Source: Dokdonella_A sp044227025
GTDB lineage: Bacteria; Pseudomonadota; Gammaproteobacteria; Xanthomonadales; Rhodanobacteraceae
Assembly: GCF_044227025.1 (NCBI RefSeq)
Contig: NZ_JBGAFX010000008.1
Location: forward strand, 1-64,000
DNA: 64,000 bases
Reading direction: 5' to 3'
The position numbers were made by a program, and so were the translations under genes. The notes beneath the pieces were generated by a model that worked only from the letters and a program-made list of their open reading frames with translations, was not told the origin of the DNA and did not search any database. Of this stretch, positions 51,317-59,660 are shown in pieces; position 1 is the stretch's first letter; each line of letters starts with the position of its first letter.

Positions 51317-52969
51317 TCAGGGCCCGTCGATCCCGACCGGCAGGCGGCCTTGTGCAACGTCGGCGGTGACGTCGTCGAAGCGAGCACCATCCCAGCGCAG
51401 GAAGCGCATCCGCAGGCGATCATCCGCGGCGATGCGTGCCGGCGCCTGCAGATAGGCGAAGGTCACGCTTCCGATCCGCTGCCATGGCAACTCGCGCGTG
51501 TCGAGCCGCAGCGGCGGATATGGCAGCGCATCGGCCGCGTCGGCCGCTGTCGGCTGCAGGAAGAACCAGGTCGGATAATTCGCGTGGAACCAGCAACGCG
51601 CGACCCGTGGCACATCCGTGTCCAGCGCCTTCACGACCGCATCCATCGAGACGAAGATGCCCCACTCCGGTGGCGGGTCGATGCCGAGGAAGACGACATG
51701 ACATGGTGCATCCGGCAACGCCAGCGCGTCGACCGCCGCGACTGCCGCGTGCGCAATGTTCGCGTTGTGCGAGGAGCGCTGCGCGAACGAGCGTGCATCC
51801 TGGTGGGCTGCCCCCGCGAGGGCGAGCAGCGCGAACGCCGTGACCGCCACCAGCGCCGGCCAGCGCACGCCCGCAGCGGTGCGCCGCACGCGATCGAGCA
51901 GCACCGCAAGGACCAGCGCCGCGCCGGCAATCCCGAGGTAGTACAGGCGCGATTGCATTGCCGCTTCGACCACGGACTCGCCGACACCGAGTGGCTGCGC
52001 ATTCAATGCGGCAACCGGTGCCTGCAGCAGCGCGGGCAGCAGCAGCAGGCAGGCGCCGCACAGCATTGGCGCCAGGTCGTCGCGCCAGCGCGCGCGCTGA
52101 CGCCACGTCGAAAGAAGAATTGCCGTCGGCACGACGACCAGCAGCACCTTCGCAACTGGGCCGAGGCGCATCCAATAGGTGAAATAGCCCGGCGCCTGAT
52201 GCAGCCAGTCGGAAAGTCCCTTGGCGATCGCGGCTCCGAGCGGCAACGCACCGGTCAGGCCGCTCGCCGGCGTGCCAAGCACGGCGGCGCGCCAGCCGAA
52301 ATAGACACCGGCGCACGACAGCGCGGAAGCGATCGCGAGCAGGGCGCGGCGGCGCTGCGCCGGTTCGACGATCGCCCAGTGCGCGAAGACAATCACCATC
52401 GCCGCGATCGCGACCAGGCCGATTTCCTTCGACAGCATCGCCGCCATCGCCGCGCCAAGCGCCAGGCCCAGCGTACCCGCCCGCGCGCTGACGCGATACG
52501 CGAATGCCGCATTCAGCGCGAGCAGCACGAACGCGCTCGCGAGCAGGTCGAAGCGCGCCGACCACCACAGCGAGGTGCCTACGGTGGCCGGATGCAACGC
52601 GAAAAGCAGCGTTGCCAGCAACGCCGGCAGCGACGCGATCCCGATGCGCCACAGCAGCGCAAACAGCGCGAGCGCGACACCCGCATGCAGGGCAATGTCC
52701 GACCACGCATGCGCGGCATAGTCGCTGCCGAACGCGTGCACGCCGAGCCACATCGAGGCGAACCCGAGCGGCCGGAACACCGATCCCGGCACCGGAAAAT
52801 GATCGTGCGTGAACAACGGCCAAGGTGAATCGAGCAGGCGCACGAAGGCGAGCTGGAAGTAGTCGTCGCGCCCCCAGTCGCCGGCCACGCCGGGGGCGAG
52901 CACCCAGACGACCATCGCGATCACCACAACTACGGCAAGTGACGATGAAGCCGAGCGGAAGGTCCGCAT
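51317..52969 (-). CDS. Polytopic membrane protein, GT-C/PMT-like
   Basis: A 550-residue protein with about 11–12 helices. After the first helix is GDWGRDDYFQLAFVRLLDSP, whose paired Asp resembles the catalytic D-D/D-E motif in loop 1 of GT-C transferases, then ALFALLWRIGIASLPALLAT. A periplasmic C-terminal beta-rich domain (about 420–550) contains WGIFVSMDAVVKALDTDVPR. ATG 52969 overlaps the small membrane protein's stop by one base (TGATG). Likely same operon as the 429-residue protein. Substrate unknown. Confidence 0.6.
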   Translation of the reverse strand: MRTFRSASSSLAVVVVIAMVVWVLAPGVAGDWGRDDYFQLAFVRLLDSPWPLFTHDHFPVPGSVFRPLGFASMWLGVHAFGSDYAAHAWSDIALHAGVALALFALLWRIGIASLPALLATLLFALHPATVGTSLWWSARFDLLASAFVLLALNAAFAYRVSARAGTLGLALGAAMAAMLSKEIGLVAIAAMVIVFAHWAIVEPAQRRRALLAIASALSCAGVYFGWRAAVLGTPASGLTGALPLGAAIAKGLSDWLHQAPGYFTYWMRLGPVAKVLLVVVPTAILLSTWRQRARWRDDLAPMLCGACLLLLPALLQAPVAALNAQPLGVGESVVEAAMQSRLYYLGIAGAALVLAVLLDRVRRTAAGVRWPALVAVTAFALLALAGAAHQDARSFAQRSSHNANIAHAAVAAVDALALPDAPCHVVFLGIDPPPEWGIFVSMDAVVKALDTDVPRVARCWFHANYPTWFFLQPTAADAADALPYPPLRLDTRELPWQRIGSVTFAYLQAPARIAADDRLRMRFLRWDGARFDDVTADVAQGRLPVGIDGP

Positions 52970-53223
52970 CAAGGGCCGACCAGTTTGACGATGGCCAGCG
53001 CCAATGCGACCGCCAGCAGACCCGCTCCGACCAGCACGATCTGCGTAGGCGTCACATCACGCCGGCGAGGATTTGCCGGATCGGTGTCGGGAGATAGACC
53101 GAACCACGCCCTGCGCGGGGCGGATTCGTCGCCGCCACGCTTGCGCATCCGGAATACGACCAACGCGGCGACGACGAACAACGACCAGAGCAGCCACCAG
53201 TACTTTGCGAGCCATCCGCCCAT
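52969..53223 (-). CDS. Small two-helix membrane protein
   Basis: An 84-residue protein with helices at about 7–26 (YWWLLWSLFVVAALVVF) and 62–81 (IVLVGAGLLAVALALAIVKL), joined by a basic, Pro-rich cytosolic loop (RMRKRGGDESAPRRAW). It directly precedes the GT-C-like gene and overlaps it by a base. No family recognised; it could be an accessory subunit of the membrane transferase. Confidence 0.6.
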   Translation of the reverse strand: MGGWLAKYWWLLWSLFVVAALVVFRMRKRGGDESAPRRAWFGLSPDTDPANPRRRDVTPTQIVLVGAGLLAVALALAIVKLVGP

Positions 53224-53250
53224 GACACCACTCCCGAGCTGCCGGCCGCC

Positions 53251-54189
53251 CTAGATCAACTTGATCTCGCGCAGCCGTTCCTGCAGGTACTCGTGCGCGC
53301 TGATCGGTTCGGGATAGCGGCTCGGGTTGCCGGCGTCGATGCACGAGGGCAGCACGTCGATCATGAAATCCGGATTGGGATGCAGGAAGAACGGCACCGA
53401 ATAGCGCGGCTGGCGCGCCGCCTCGCCGGGCGGATTGACGACGCGGTGCGTCGTCGACGGATACACGTGGTTGGTCAGGCGCTGCAGCATGTCTCCGATG
53501 TTGACGACGATGGTGTCGGCATCGGCAGTGAACGGCACCCACTCGCCCTTGCGCGACTTCACCTCCAGCCCTTGCGCGCTCGCGCCGACCAGCAGGGTGA
53601 TGAGGTTGATGTCCTCATGCGCGCCCGCGCGCACGTTCGGGATGTCCGGCGAGGTGATCGGCGGATAATGGATCGGGCGCAGGATCGAGTTGCCGAAGTT
53701 CGTCTTGTCGTCGAAATACGCCTCCGGCAAGTCGATGTGCAGTGCAAGCGCGCGCAGTACGCGCGAGCCGAGCGCATCGAGCGCCTCGAACAGGCCATAG
53801 CCATAGTCGCGAAAGCCGGCGATCTCGCTCGGCCACAGGTTCGGCGCCATCACGTCGGCATACTTCGAGTCGCGTGCGATCTCGCGACCGATGTGCCAGA
53901 ACTCCTTCAGGTCCGGGTACTTCGAATCCTTGGCGGTCTCGATGCCGAATGGCGTGTAGCCGCGCGCACCGCCTGCGCCCTTGACGTGGTATTTCATCTT
54001 CACGTCGGCCGGCAGCGCGAAGAACGCCTTGAACGCATCGTAGGCGCCGTCGATCGCGGCTTGCGCGATGCCGTGGTTGCGGATGCCGGCGAAGCCCCAT
54101 TCGCGGTACGCCGCGCCGAGCTCGGCGACGAACGCGTCGCGGTCGGTGTCATAGCGGCGGATGTCGAGGGTCGGGATGCGTGCGGTCAT
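53251..54189 (-). CDS. 2-oxoglutarate/Fe(II)-type oxygenase, isopenicillin N synthase-like
   Basis: A 312-residue enzyme of the isopenicillin N synthase-like superfamily. The N-terminal DIOX_N region (IPTLDIRRYD … FAGIRNHGI) is followed by the double-stranded beta-helix. GAHEDINLITLLV supplies H-x-D, STTHRVVNPPGEAARQPRYS supplies the distal His and the R-x-S co-substrate motif, and SVPFFLHPNPDFMIDVLPSC ends the fold. Relatives include uncharacterised bacterial flavonol-synthase-like proteins. It lies five bases after the glmM stop, so it may be co-transcribed with glmM. Confidence 0.85.
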   Translation of the reverse strand: MTARIPTLDIRRYDTDRDAFVAELGAAYREWGFAGIRNHGIAQAAIDGAYDAFKAFFALPADVKMKYHVKGAGGARGYTPFGIETAKDSKYPDLKEFWHIGREIARDSKYADVMAPNLWPSEIAGFRDYGYGLFEALDALGSRVLRALALHIDLPEAYFDDKTNFGNSILRPIHYPPITSPDIPNVRAGAHEDINLITLLVGASAQGLEVKSRKGEWVPFTADADTIVVNIGDMLQRLTNHVYPSTTHRVVNPPGEAARQPRYSVPFFLHPNPDFMIDVLPSCIDAGNPSRYPEPISAHEYLQERLREIKLI

Positions 54190-54194
54190 GGCGT

Positions 54195-55553
54195 TCAGGC
54201 GTTCTTCTTGGCAGCTGCCGATCTTACGGCGTCCGCGAGCCCGGCGGCGAGCCGTTCGACCAGCGCGGCGTCGCCCGCCTCGACCGTCACGCGCACCAGC
54301 GGCTCGGTGCCGGACGGGCGCAGCACGACGCGGCCCTGCCCTTCCAGCTCCGCGCGCACGCGCTCGTACACATCCTGCACGCCGGCATCGGCAACGAGCG
54401 CTGCGGCACCGCCGGCAACGCGGATGTTGACGGTGGTCTGCGCGACCTTGCGCATGCCGGCGACCGCCTCGTCGAGGTCGCGCGCGCTGCGCCGAAGAAC
54501 GTCGAGTACCTGCAACGCGGCGACGATCGCATCGCCGCTGCTGGTACGGTCGAGCGTGAGGACATGTCCCGACGCCTCGCCGCCGAGCACGCCACCTTGC
54601 TGCTTGAGCTGCTGCAACACATGGCGATCGCCGACGTTCGCGCGAATGAACGGCACGCCGAGTTCGCGCATCGCGCGCTCGAGGCCGTAGTTGCTCATGA
54701 GGGTGCCGACCAGCGGGCCGTGCAGTCGGCCACTCGCATGCCAGTCGGTCGCGAGCACGTACAACAGCTGGTCGCCGTCGACGATCGCGCCGTGGCGATC
54801 GACCATCTGCACACGGTCGCCGTCGCCGTCGAACGCGATGCCGAGATCGGCACCGGCGGCGACCACGGCGCGCTGCAACGCCTGCGGGTGGGTCGAACCG
54901 ACGTCGCGGTTGATGTTGAGACCGTCCGGCTGCACGCCGATCGCGCTGACCTGCGCGCCGAGCTCGCTGAACACGGTCGGCGCGATCTGGTAGGTCGCGC
55001 CGTGCGCGCAGTCGAGCACGATGTGCATGCCGCGCAGGTTCAGCGCCGGCGGCACCGTCGATTTGCAGAACTCGGCGTAGCGCACGACCGCTTCGCGCAC
55101 GCGCACAACCTTGCCGATCGATTCGGAACTCACCGTCGTGAACGGCGCGTCGAGCTCGGCCTCGATCGCGGCCTCGACCTCGTCGTCCAGCTTCTCGCCC
55201 TCGGCCGAGAAGAACTTGACGCCGTTGTCATGGTGCGGATTGTGCGAGGCGCTGATGACGATGCCCGCGCTCGCGCGGAGCGAACGCGTGAGATAGGCCA
55301 CCGCGGGCGTCGGCATCGGGCCGAGCAGGCTGACGCCCGCACCGGCCGCGACCAGCCCGGCCTCGAGCGCGGACTCGAACATGTAGCCGGACACGCGCGT
55401 GTCCTTGCCGATCACCACGTTGACTGCAGCGCCACGCGCCGCGAGCACGCTGCCGACCGCGCGACCGAGCTTGAGCATGAACTCCGCGGTTATCGGCCAC
55501 TCGCCGACGCGGCCGCGGATGCCATCGGTACCGAAGTAGCGGCGAGCAGTCAT
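54195..55553 (-). CDS. glmM: Phosphoglucosamine mutase
   Basis: A 452-residue enzyme converting glucosamine 6-phosphate to glucosamine 1-phosphate for UDP-GlcNAc synthesis. RRYFGTDGIRGRVGE is the start motif. GIVISASHNPHHDNGVKFFS holds the phosphoserine (Ser103), IAFDGDGDRVQMVD the Mg-binding loop, GGEASGH the sugar-binding loop and RPSGTEPLVRVTVEA the phosphate site. ATG 55553 was chosen by homology. Length typical (445–450). Confidence 0.98.
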   Translation of the reverse strand: MTARRYFGTDGIRGRVGEWPITAEFMLKLGRAVGSVLAARGAAVNVVIGKDTRVSGYMFESALEAGLVAAGAGVSLLGPMPTPAVAYLTRSLRASAGIVISASHNPHHDNGVKFFSAEGEKLDDEVEAAIEAELDAPFTTVSSESIGKVVRVREAVVRYAEFCKSTVPPALNLRGMHIVLDCAHGATYQIAPTVFSELGAQVSAIGVQPDGLNINRDVGSTHPQALQRAVVAAGADLGIAFDGDGDRVQMVDRHGAIVDGDQLLYVLATDWHASGRLHGPLVGTLMSNYGLERAMRELGVPFIRANVGDRHVLQQLKQQGGVLGGEASGHVLTLDRTSSGDAIVAALQVLDVLRRSARDLDEAVAGMRKVAQTTVNIRVAGGAAALVADAGVQDVYERVRAELEGQGRVVLRPSGTEPLVRVTVEAGDAALVERLAAGLADAVRSAAAKKNA

Positions 55554-55615
55554 TTCGAAGCTGGGCCTGGGGGCTGGCTTGCGCGACCGTGGACCAGGGC
55601 TCCCGCCCCGGTTCC

Positions 55616-56467
55616 TCAGTCGCCCATCTGCTTCTGGCGGTGCTCCCAACGTTCCTGCGCGTCGAGGCTGAGCGTGGCGATCGGTCGCGCCTCAAGGCGC
55701 TCGATGCCGATTTCCTCGTCGGTTTCCTCGCAGAACCCGTAGCGGCCTTCCTCGATGCGCTTGAGCGCCTTGTCGATCTTCGCGATCAGCTTGCGATAGC
55801 GGTCACGCGTGCGCAGCTCGAGCGAATTCTCGGTCTCGCGCGTCGCCCGCTCCGCCTCGTCGCCGACATCGCGCACTTCGTCGCGCAGGCTTTCGATCGT
55901 CTGGCGGCTTTCCTCGACCAGTTCCTCGCGCCACTTCGACAGCTTGTTGCGGAAGAACTGCAACTGGCGCGGGCTCATGTACTCCTCTTTCGCGGTCGGC
56001 TTGTAGCCGTGCGGAAGTTCGATCTGCACTGTGGCCGGCAACGCGTAGCGGCCGTCCTGCATGGTCACGCCGTTCTCGGCCGCGGTCTCGGCCTTGGTTT
56101 TCGATTTTGCTGCTGCGGGCTTGCTTGTAGTCACGAAATTCCTGGATGGCTCTGTCGCCTTGCCGGCAACGGGTTTCGGTTTCGCGGGCGCTGGCGCCGG
56201 CTTCGCGACCACGACGGGTTTCGCGGGCACCGGCTTGGCGACCTTCTTTGCGGGCTTGGCCGGTTTCGCCGGCGCGGCTTTCTTGGCCGGAGCGGGCTTC
56301 GCGGCGGCGCGCGCAGGCGCCTTGGCAACCTTCGCCACCTTCTTCACAGTAGCGGGCTTGGCGACCTTCTTCGCTGCGGCCGGTTTGCCCTTCGCAACAG
56401 GCTTCGCGGCGGGCTTGGCAGCTTTCGCCTTGGCACTCTTGCGCGGATCGGGTTTGTTCTTCGCCAT
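55616..56467 (-). CDS. dksA: DksA-like RNA polymerase-binding protein with Lys/Ala/Pro-rich N-terminal tail
   Basis: A 283-residue protein. Residues 1–130 are a Lys/Ala/Pro-rich, probably disordered tail. From about 160 the DksA fold follows: coiled coil (FFRNKLSKWREELVEESRQT … ELRTRDRYRKLIAKIDKALK), then a zinc-finger-like end. Of the four zinc-ligand positions only Cys246 remains; the others are Thr249, Ser267 and Ala270. The coiled-coil tip reads D203-x-x-E206-x-A208 where E. coli has D-x-x-D-x-A. Cys-poor DksA variants are known in alphaproteobacteria and xanthomonads. Start uncertain: ATG 56467 is favoured by homology, but GAGGA lies only one base upstream; ATG 56479 adds four residues. 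Confidence 0.85.
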   Translation of the reverse strand: MAKNKPDPRKSAKAKAAKPAAKPVAKGKPAAAKKVAKPATVKKVAKVAKAPARAAAKPAPAKKAAPAKPAKPAKKVAKPVPAKPVVVAKPAPAPAKPKPVAGKATEPSRNFVTTSKPAAAKSKTKAETAAENGVTMQDGRYALPATVQIELPHGYKPTAKEEYMSPRQLQFFRNKLSKWREELVEESRQTIESLRDEVRDVGDEAERATRETENSLELRTRDRYRKLIAKIDKALKRIEEGRYGFCEETDEEIGIERLEARPIATLSLDAQERWEHRQKQMGD

Positions 56468-56583
56468 TCCTCGGCCCATCTTGTGATTCGGCGGTCGCGT
56501 GTTATAGCCTAAGTCCTACCCCCCGGCAACCGCCAAAAAACCTTGCCGCGACGTGCGATTGCGCGCGCCTGCCGGACGCGCAC

Positions 56584-56847
56584 ATGCCTCGCCCGACGAT
56601 TCTGCTGCTGCAGTATTACAAGCGCTGGGTGAGCCCGCTGCTCGGCGCGCGCTGTCGCTTCGAACCAAGCTGCTCCGATTACGCGCGCGTTTCGATCGCG
56701 CGCTTCGGCACGTTGCGTGGCGGCTGGCTCGCATTCTGGCGCATCATTCGCTGCCAGCCGCTGTGCAATGGCGGCTTCGATCCCGTGCCGATGCATTTCC
56801 GCCTGCGACCGACGCGTTGCACGGCACACCCACAGGAACGCCCATGA
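56584..56847 (+). CDS. yidD: Membrane protein insertion efficiency factor YidD
   Basis: An 87-residue protein. LLLQYYKRWVSPLLGARCRF, EPSCSDYARVSIARFGTLRG and IIRCQPLCNGGFDPVP contain the three conserved cysteines and the amphipathic helix of the YidD family, which assists YidC-mediated insertion. YidD is usually encoded between rnpA and yidC; here it overlaps the dihydroorotase ATG by four bases. ATG 56584 is preceded by GGACGCGCAC without a strong Shine-Dalgarno sequence. Confidence 0.95.
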   Translation: MPRPTILLLQYYKRWVSPLLGARCRFEPSCSDYARVSIARFGTLRGGWLAFWRIIRCQPLCNGGFDPVPMHFRLRPTRCTAHPQERP

Positions 56848-58178
56848 CCGACTGGCTGATCACGAATGCCGAACTCGTCAACGAGGGACGCCGCTTCCAC
56901 GCCGACCTGCGCATCCGCAACGGACGCATCGAGCACATCGGGCCGAGCCTGACTTCGCGCGGCGACGAACGCGTGTTCGACGCCGCGGGCCGCTGGCTGC
57001 TGCCCGGCATGATCGACGACCAGGTGCATTTCCGCGAACCGGGACTCACCCACAAGGCCGACATCGAATCGGAATCGCGCGCCTGCGTCGCCGGCGGCAT
57101 CACCAGCTTCATGGAGATGCCGAACACGCGGCCGCCAGCCACCAACCGCGAGGCGCTCGAAGCGAAGTACGCGCGCGCCGCGCAGGTGTCGCGCGCGAAC
57201 TACGGTTTCTACCTCGGCGCGACCAACGACAACCTCGCCGACATCCGCGCGCTCGACCCGAAGTCGGCGCCCGGCATCAAGGTGTTCATGGGCGCATCGA
57301 CCGGCAACATGCTGGTCGACGACCCGGCCACGCTCGACGCGATCTTCCGCGACACGCCGGTGCCGATCATCACGCACTGCGAAGACACGCCGATGATCCT
57401 CGCCAACGAGGAAGCCGCGAAGGCGCGCTGGGGCGAGGACATTCCCATCGAGCAGCATCCGCTGATCCGCTCGCGCGAGGCGTGCATCAAGTCGACCCGG
57501 CTCGCAATGTCGCTGGCACGGAAGCACGGCACGCGCCTGCATGTGCTGCACATCTCGACCGCCGACGAATGCGCGCTGTTCGAACCCGGCCCGGTCGCCG
57601 GCAAGCGCATCACCGCCGAGACCTGCGTGCACTTCCTGCATTTCTGCGAGGCCGACTACGCGCGCCTCGGCAGCCTGATCAAGTGCAACCCGGCGATCAA
57701 GACCGCCGCTGACCGCGACGCGATCACGCGCGCGCTCGCCGAAGGCCGCATCGACGTGCTCGCGACCGACCACGCGCCGCACCTCGCCACCGAGAAGTCG
57801 AACAAGTACCCGCGCTCGCCGTCCGGGCTGCCGCTGGTGCAGTACGCACTGCAATGCGCGCTCGAACGCGTGTTCGACGGCGCGCTGACGCTCGAGCGCG
57901 TGGTCGAGGCAGTCACGCATGCCCCGGCGACCTTGTTCAACGTGAAGGAACGTGGCTACCTGCGCGAGGGCTACCGCGCCGACCTCGTGCTGGTCGATCC
58001 GCAAAAGCCGCACTTCGTCGGCGCCGCGGAAGTCCTCTCGAAGTGCTCGTGGACGCCGTTCGAGGGCCACACGTTCCGCTCGACCATCGCCGCGACCTTC
58101 GTCAACGGCCAGCTCGCGTGGCAGGAAGGCCGCCTCGACGACCAGGTGCGCGGCATGCGCCTGGAGTTCGCGCGGTGA
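56844..58178 (+). CDS. pyrC: Dihydroorotase (class I-like)
   Basis: A 444-residue amidohydrolase of pyrimidine synthesis. IDDQVHFREPGLTHK (57–71) is the metal site, with Gln60 where H-x-H enzymes have the first His. Then come GITSFMEMPNTRPPATN, GIKVFMGASTGNMLVD (possible carbamylated Lys), PIITHCEDTPM, LHVLHISTADE, and VLATDHAPH with the catalytic Asp. The DDQVHFREPG form is common in one dihydroorotase subgroup, for which activity is assumed; it could instead be a related cyclic amidohydrolase. ATG 56844 overlaps the yidD stop (ATGA). Confidence 0.85.
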   Translation: MTDWLITNAELVNEGRRFHADLRIRNGRIEHIGPSLTSRGDERVFDAAGRWLLPGMIDDQVHFREPGLTHKADIESESRACVAGGITSFMEMPNTRPPATNREALEAKYARAAQVSRANYGFYLGATNDNLADIRALDPKSAPGIKVFMGASTGNMLVDDPATLDAIFRDTPVPIITHCEDTPMILANEEAAKARWGEDIPIEQHPLIRSREACIKSTRLAMSLARKHGTRLHVLHISTADECALFEPGPVAGKRITAETCVHFLHFCEADYARLGSLIKCNPAIKTAADRDAITRALAEGRIDVLATDHAPHLATEKSNKYPRSPSGLPLVQYALQCALERVFDGALTLERVVEAVTHAPATLFNVKERGYLREGYRADLVLVDPQKPHFVGAAEVLSKCSWTPFEGHTFRSTIAATFVNGQLAWQEGRLDDQVRGMRLEFAR

Positions 58179-58206
58179 CGCGCGCGACGACCTCGCGACT
58201 GCCTGG

Positions 58207-58281
58207 CGTGGGAGCGGCGGCTGCCGCGATGCTTTTTCATTCCGCCTTGCACACGGATCGCGGCTTCCGCCGCTCCCACAT
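58207..58281. repeat. REPIN-like inverted repeat between pyrC and the M23 gene
   Basis: CGTGGGAGCGGCGGCTGCCG on the left and CGGCTTCCGCCGCTCCCACA on the right enclose about 35 bases. Same family as 43797–43862. The right end supplies the first two bases of the ATG taken for the following gene. Confidence 0.8.
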
Positions 58282-59104
58282 GGCTTCGATCGCGCGCACG
58301 ACGTTGCTCGTCGCGGCCACCTTCCTCGAGCACACGGCGGCGGCTGCCGCGTTCCCCGACCAGGTCTCGCAGGGCGCGCTCGTGCGCACGATCGTGAATC
58401 CGCACGCGAAGGTACGCGTGGCCGGTCACACGTTGCGAGTCGGCCCCGGCGGCGAGATCGTGTTCGGCGTCGGTCGCGACGAACAGGGCCCGGTGACGAT
58501 CGACATCACCGAACGCGACGGCCAGCGCGAACGGGTCGCGATCCCGGTGACAACGCGCGACTTCCCGGTCGAGCGCATCGAAGGCGCGCCGCCGAAAACG
58601 GTCGAACCACCGCCCGACATCGCCGAACGCATCAAGCGCGAACAGGCGCGCGTCGTCGCCGCGCGCAATCGCGACGACGCCCGCACGGATTTCACGCAGG
58701 CGTTCGCGTGGCCGGTCGACGGCCGCATCAGCGGTCGCTTCGGCAACCAGCGCGTCTACGTCGTCGACGGCAAGGATGTGCCGAAGTCGCCCCACTCCGG
58801 CATGGACATCGCGGCAGCGCAGGGCACGCCGGTGAAAGCCCCCGCCCCGGGCATCGTCACGTTCGCCGACCCGGACCTCTACCTCACCGGCGGCACGGTC
58901 CTGCTCGACCACGGCCACGGCGTCAGCTCGAACTTCCTGCACCTGTCGCGCATCGACGTGAAGGTCGGCCAGCGCATCGAACAGGGCCAGGTCATCGGCG
59001 CCGTCGGCATGACCGGCCGGGCGACCGGACCGCACCTGCACTGGGGCATGAACTGGTTCGACGTGCGCGTCGATCCGCTGCTGCTGCTGGAACCGGCACA
59101 CTAG
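58280..59104 (+). CDS. M23-family (LytM) metallopeptidase, exported
   Basis: A 274-residue protein. A weak signal peptide (ARTTLLVAATFLEHTAAAAA) is followed by a beta-rich domain (about 25–110), a basic helical linker (IAERIKREQARVVAARNRDD), and the LytM domain (about 135–270). SPHSGMDIAAAQGTPV carries the first zinc ligands (H-x3-D) and GPHLHWGMNWF the H-x-H, so the active site looks intact. It probably cleaves peptidoglycan cross-links. Start unclear: ATG 58280 lies at the edge of a repeat with no Shine-Dalgarno; in-frame ATG 58229 would add 17 residues encoded by the repeat. It follows pyrC by 101 bases. Confidence 0.85.
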   Translation: MASIARTTLLVAATFLEHTAAAAAFPDQVSQGALVRTIVNPHAKVRVAGHTLRVGPGGEIVFGVGRDEQGPVTIDITERDGQRERVAIPVTTRDFPVERIEGAPPKTVEPPPDIAERIKREQARVVAARNRDDARTDFTQAFAWPVDGRISGRFGNQRVYVVDGKDVPKSPHSGMDIAAAQGTPVKAPAPGIVTFADPDLYLTGGTVLLDHGHGVSSNFLHLSRIDVKVGQRIEQGQVIGAVGMTGRATGPHLHWGMNWFDVRVDPLLLLEPAH

Positions 59105-59152
59105 AAACGGACTCGCGACGGCCGCCAGCGGTTCCTCTCGCGCCCTCGAACG

Positions 59153-59551
59153 TCAACGCGCCAATCGCTTCGCGTTGGCTTTTGCCTTGCGCAGGAACGG
59201 TGACACCGCGCTCGTCGAAAGATCGGCGGCGGAGGCCTGCATCAGCGTGGTGAGACTGCGACCGTCACTCGTGGCAACCCCGCCCGCGGCAAACCAGGGG
59301 CGCATCAGGAGTGCGGCGAACTGCGTCTGGATGCGCAGCACGGCCATCGTCATGCTAGCCATCGATTCCATCGACGCGCTCACCTTCTCCTGCACCATGA
59401 GACGGGCCTCGCGTTGATTCGTCGCGGCCTCCCCCGTTTGCGTCATCCGCGCGGTGCGGCGGGCGACGACCAGCGGGGAAATGCGCGCCAGTTCGGCGAC
59501 TTGCGACAGCGCACGCGTTTGCTTTCTCTGTGAACGGATCGACATGCTCAT
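59153..59551 (-). CDS. Phasin-like helical protein
   Basis: A 132-residue, almost entirely helical protein with no signal peptide. QVAELARISPLVVARRTARM and QREARLMVQEKVSASMESMA repeat the Ala/Arg/Val pattern of phasin-type granule-associated proteins, with Met-rich middle (MESMASMTMAVL) and basic end (KAKANAKRLAR). Starts ATG 59551 and ATG 59545 are both possible. No PHA synthase lies in the window, so the link to polyhydroxyalkanoate granules is only by pattern. Confidence 0.45.
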   Translation of the reverse strand: MSMSIRSQRKQTRALSQVAELARISPLVVARRTARMTQTGEAATNQREARLMVQEKVSASMESMASMTMAVLRIQTQFAALLMRPWFAAGGVATSDGRSLTTLMQASAADLSTSAVSPFLRKAKANAKRLAR

Positions 59552-59660
59552 CCAGCGGACATCCGGATCGGACGCGCCAGTGTAGCCGGCACAATATGAA
59601 GGCCACCTGTGTTGCGCGTGCGAGCACGCATCGCCCAACGGCAGCGGCGCACCCGATGCA

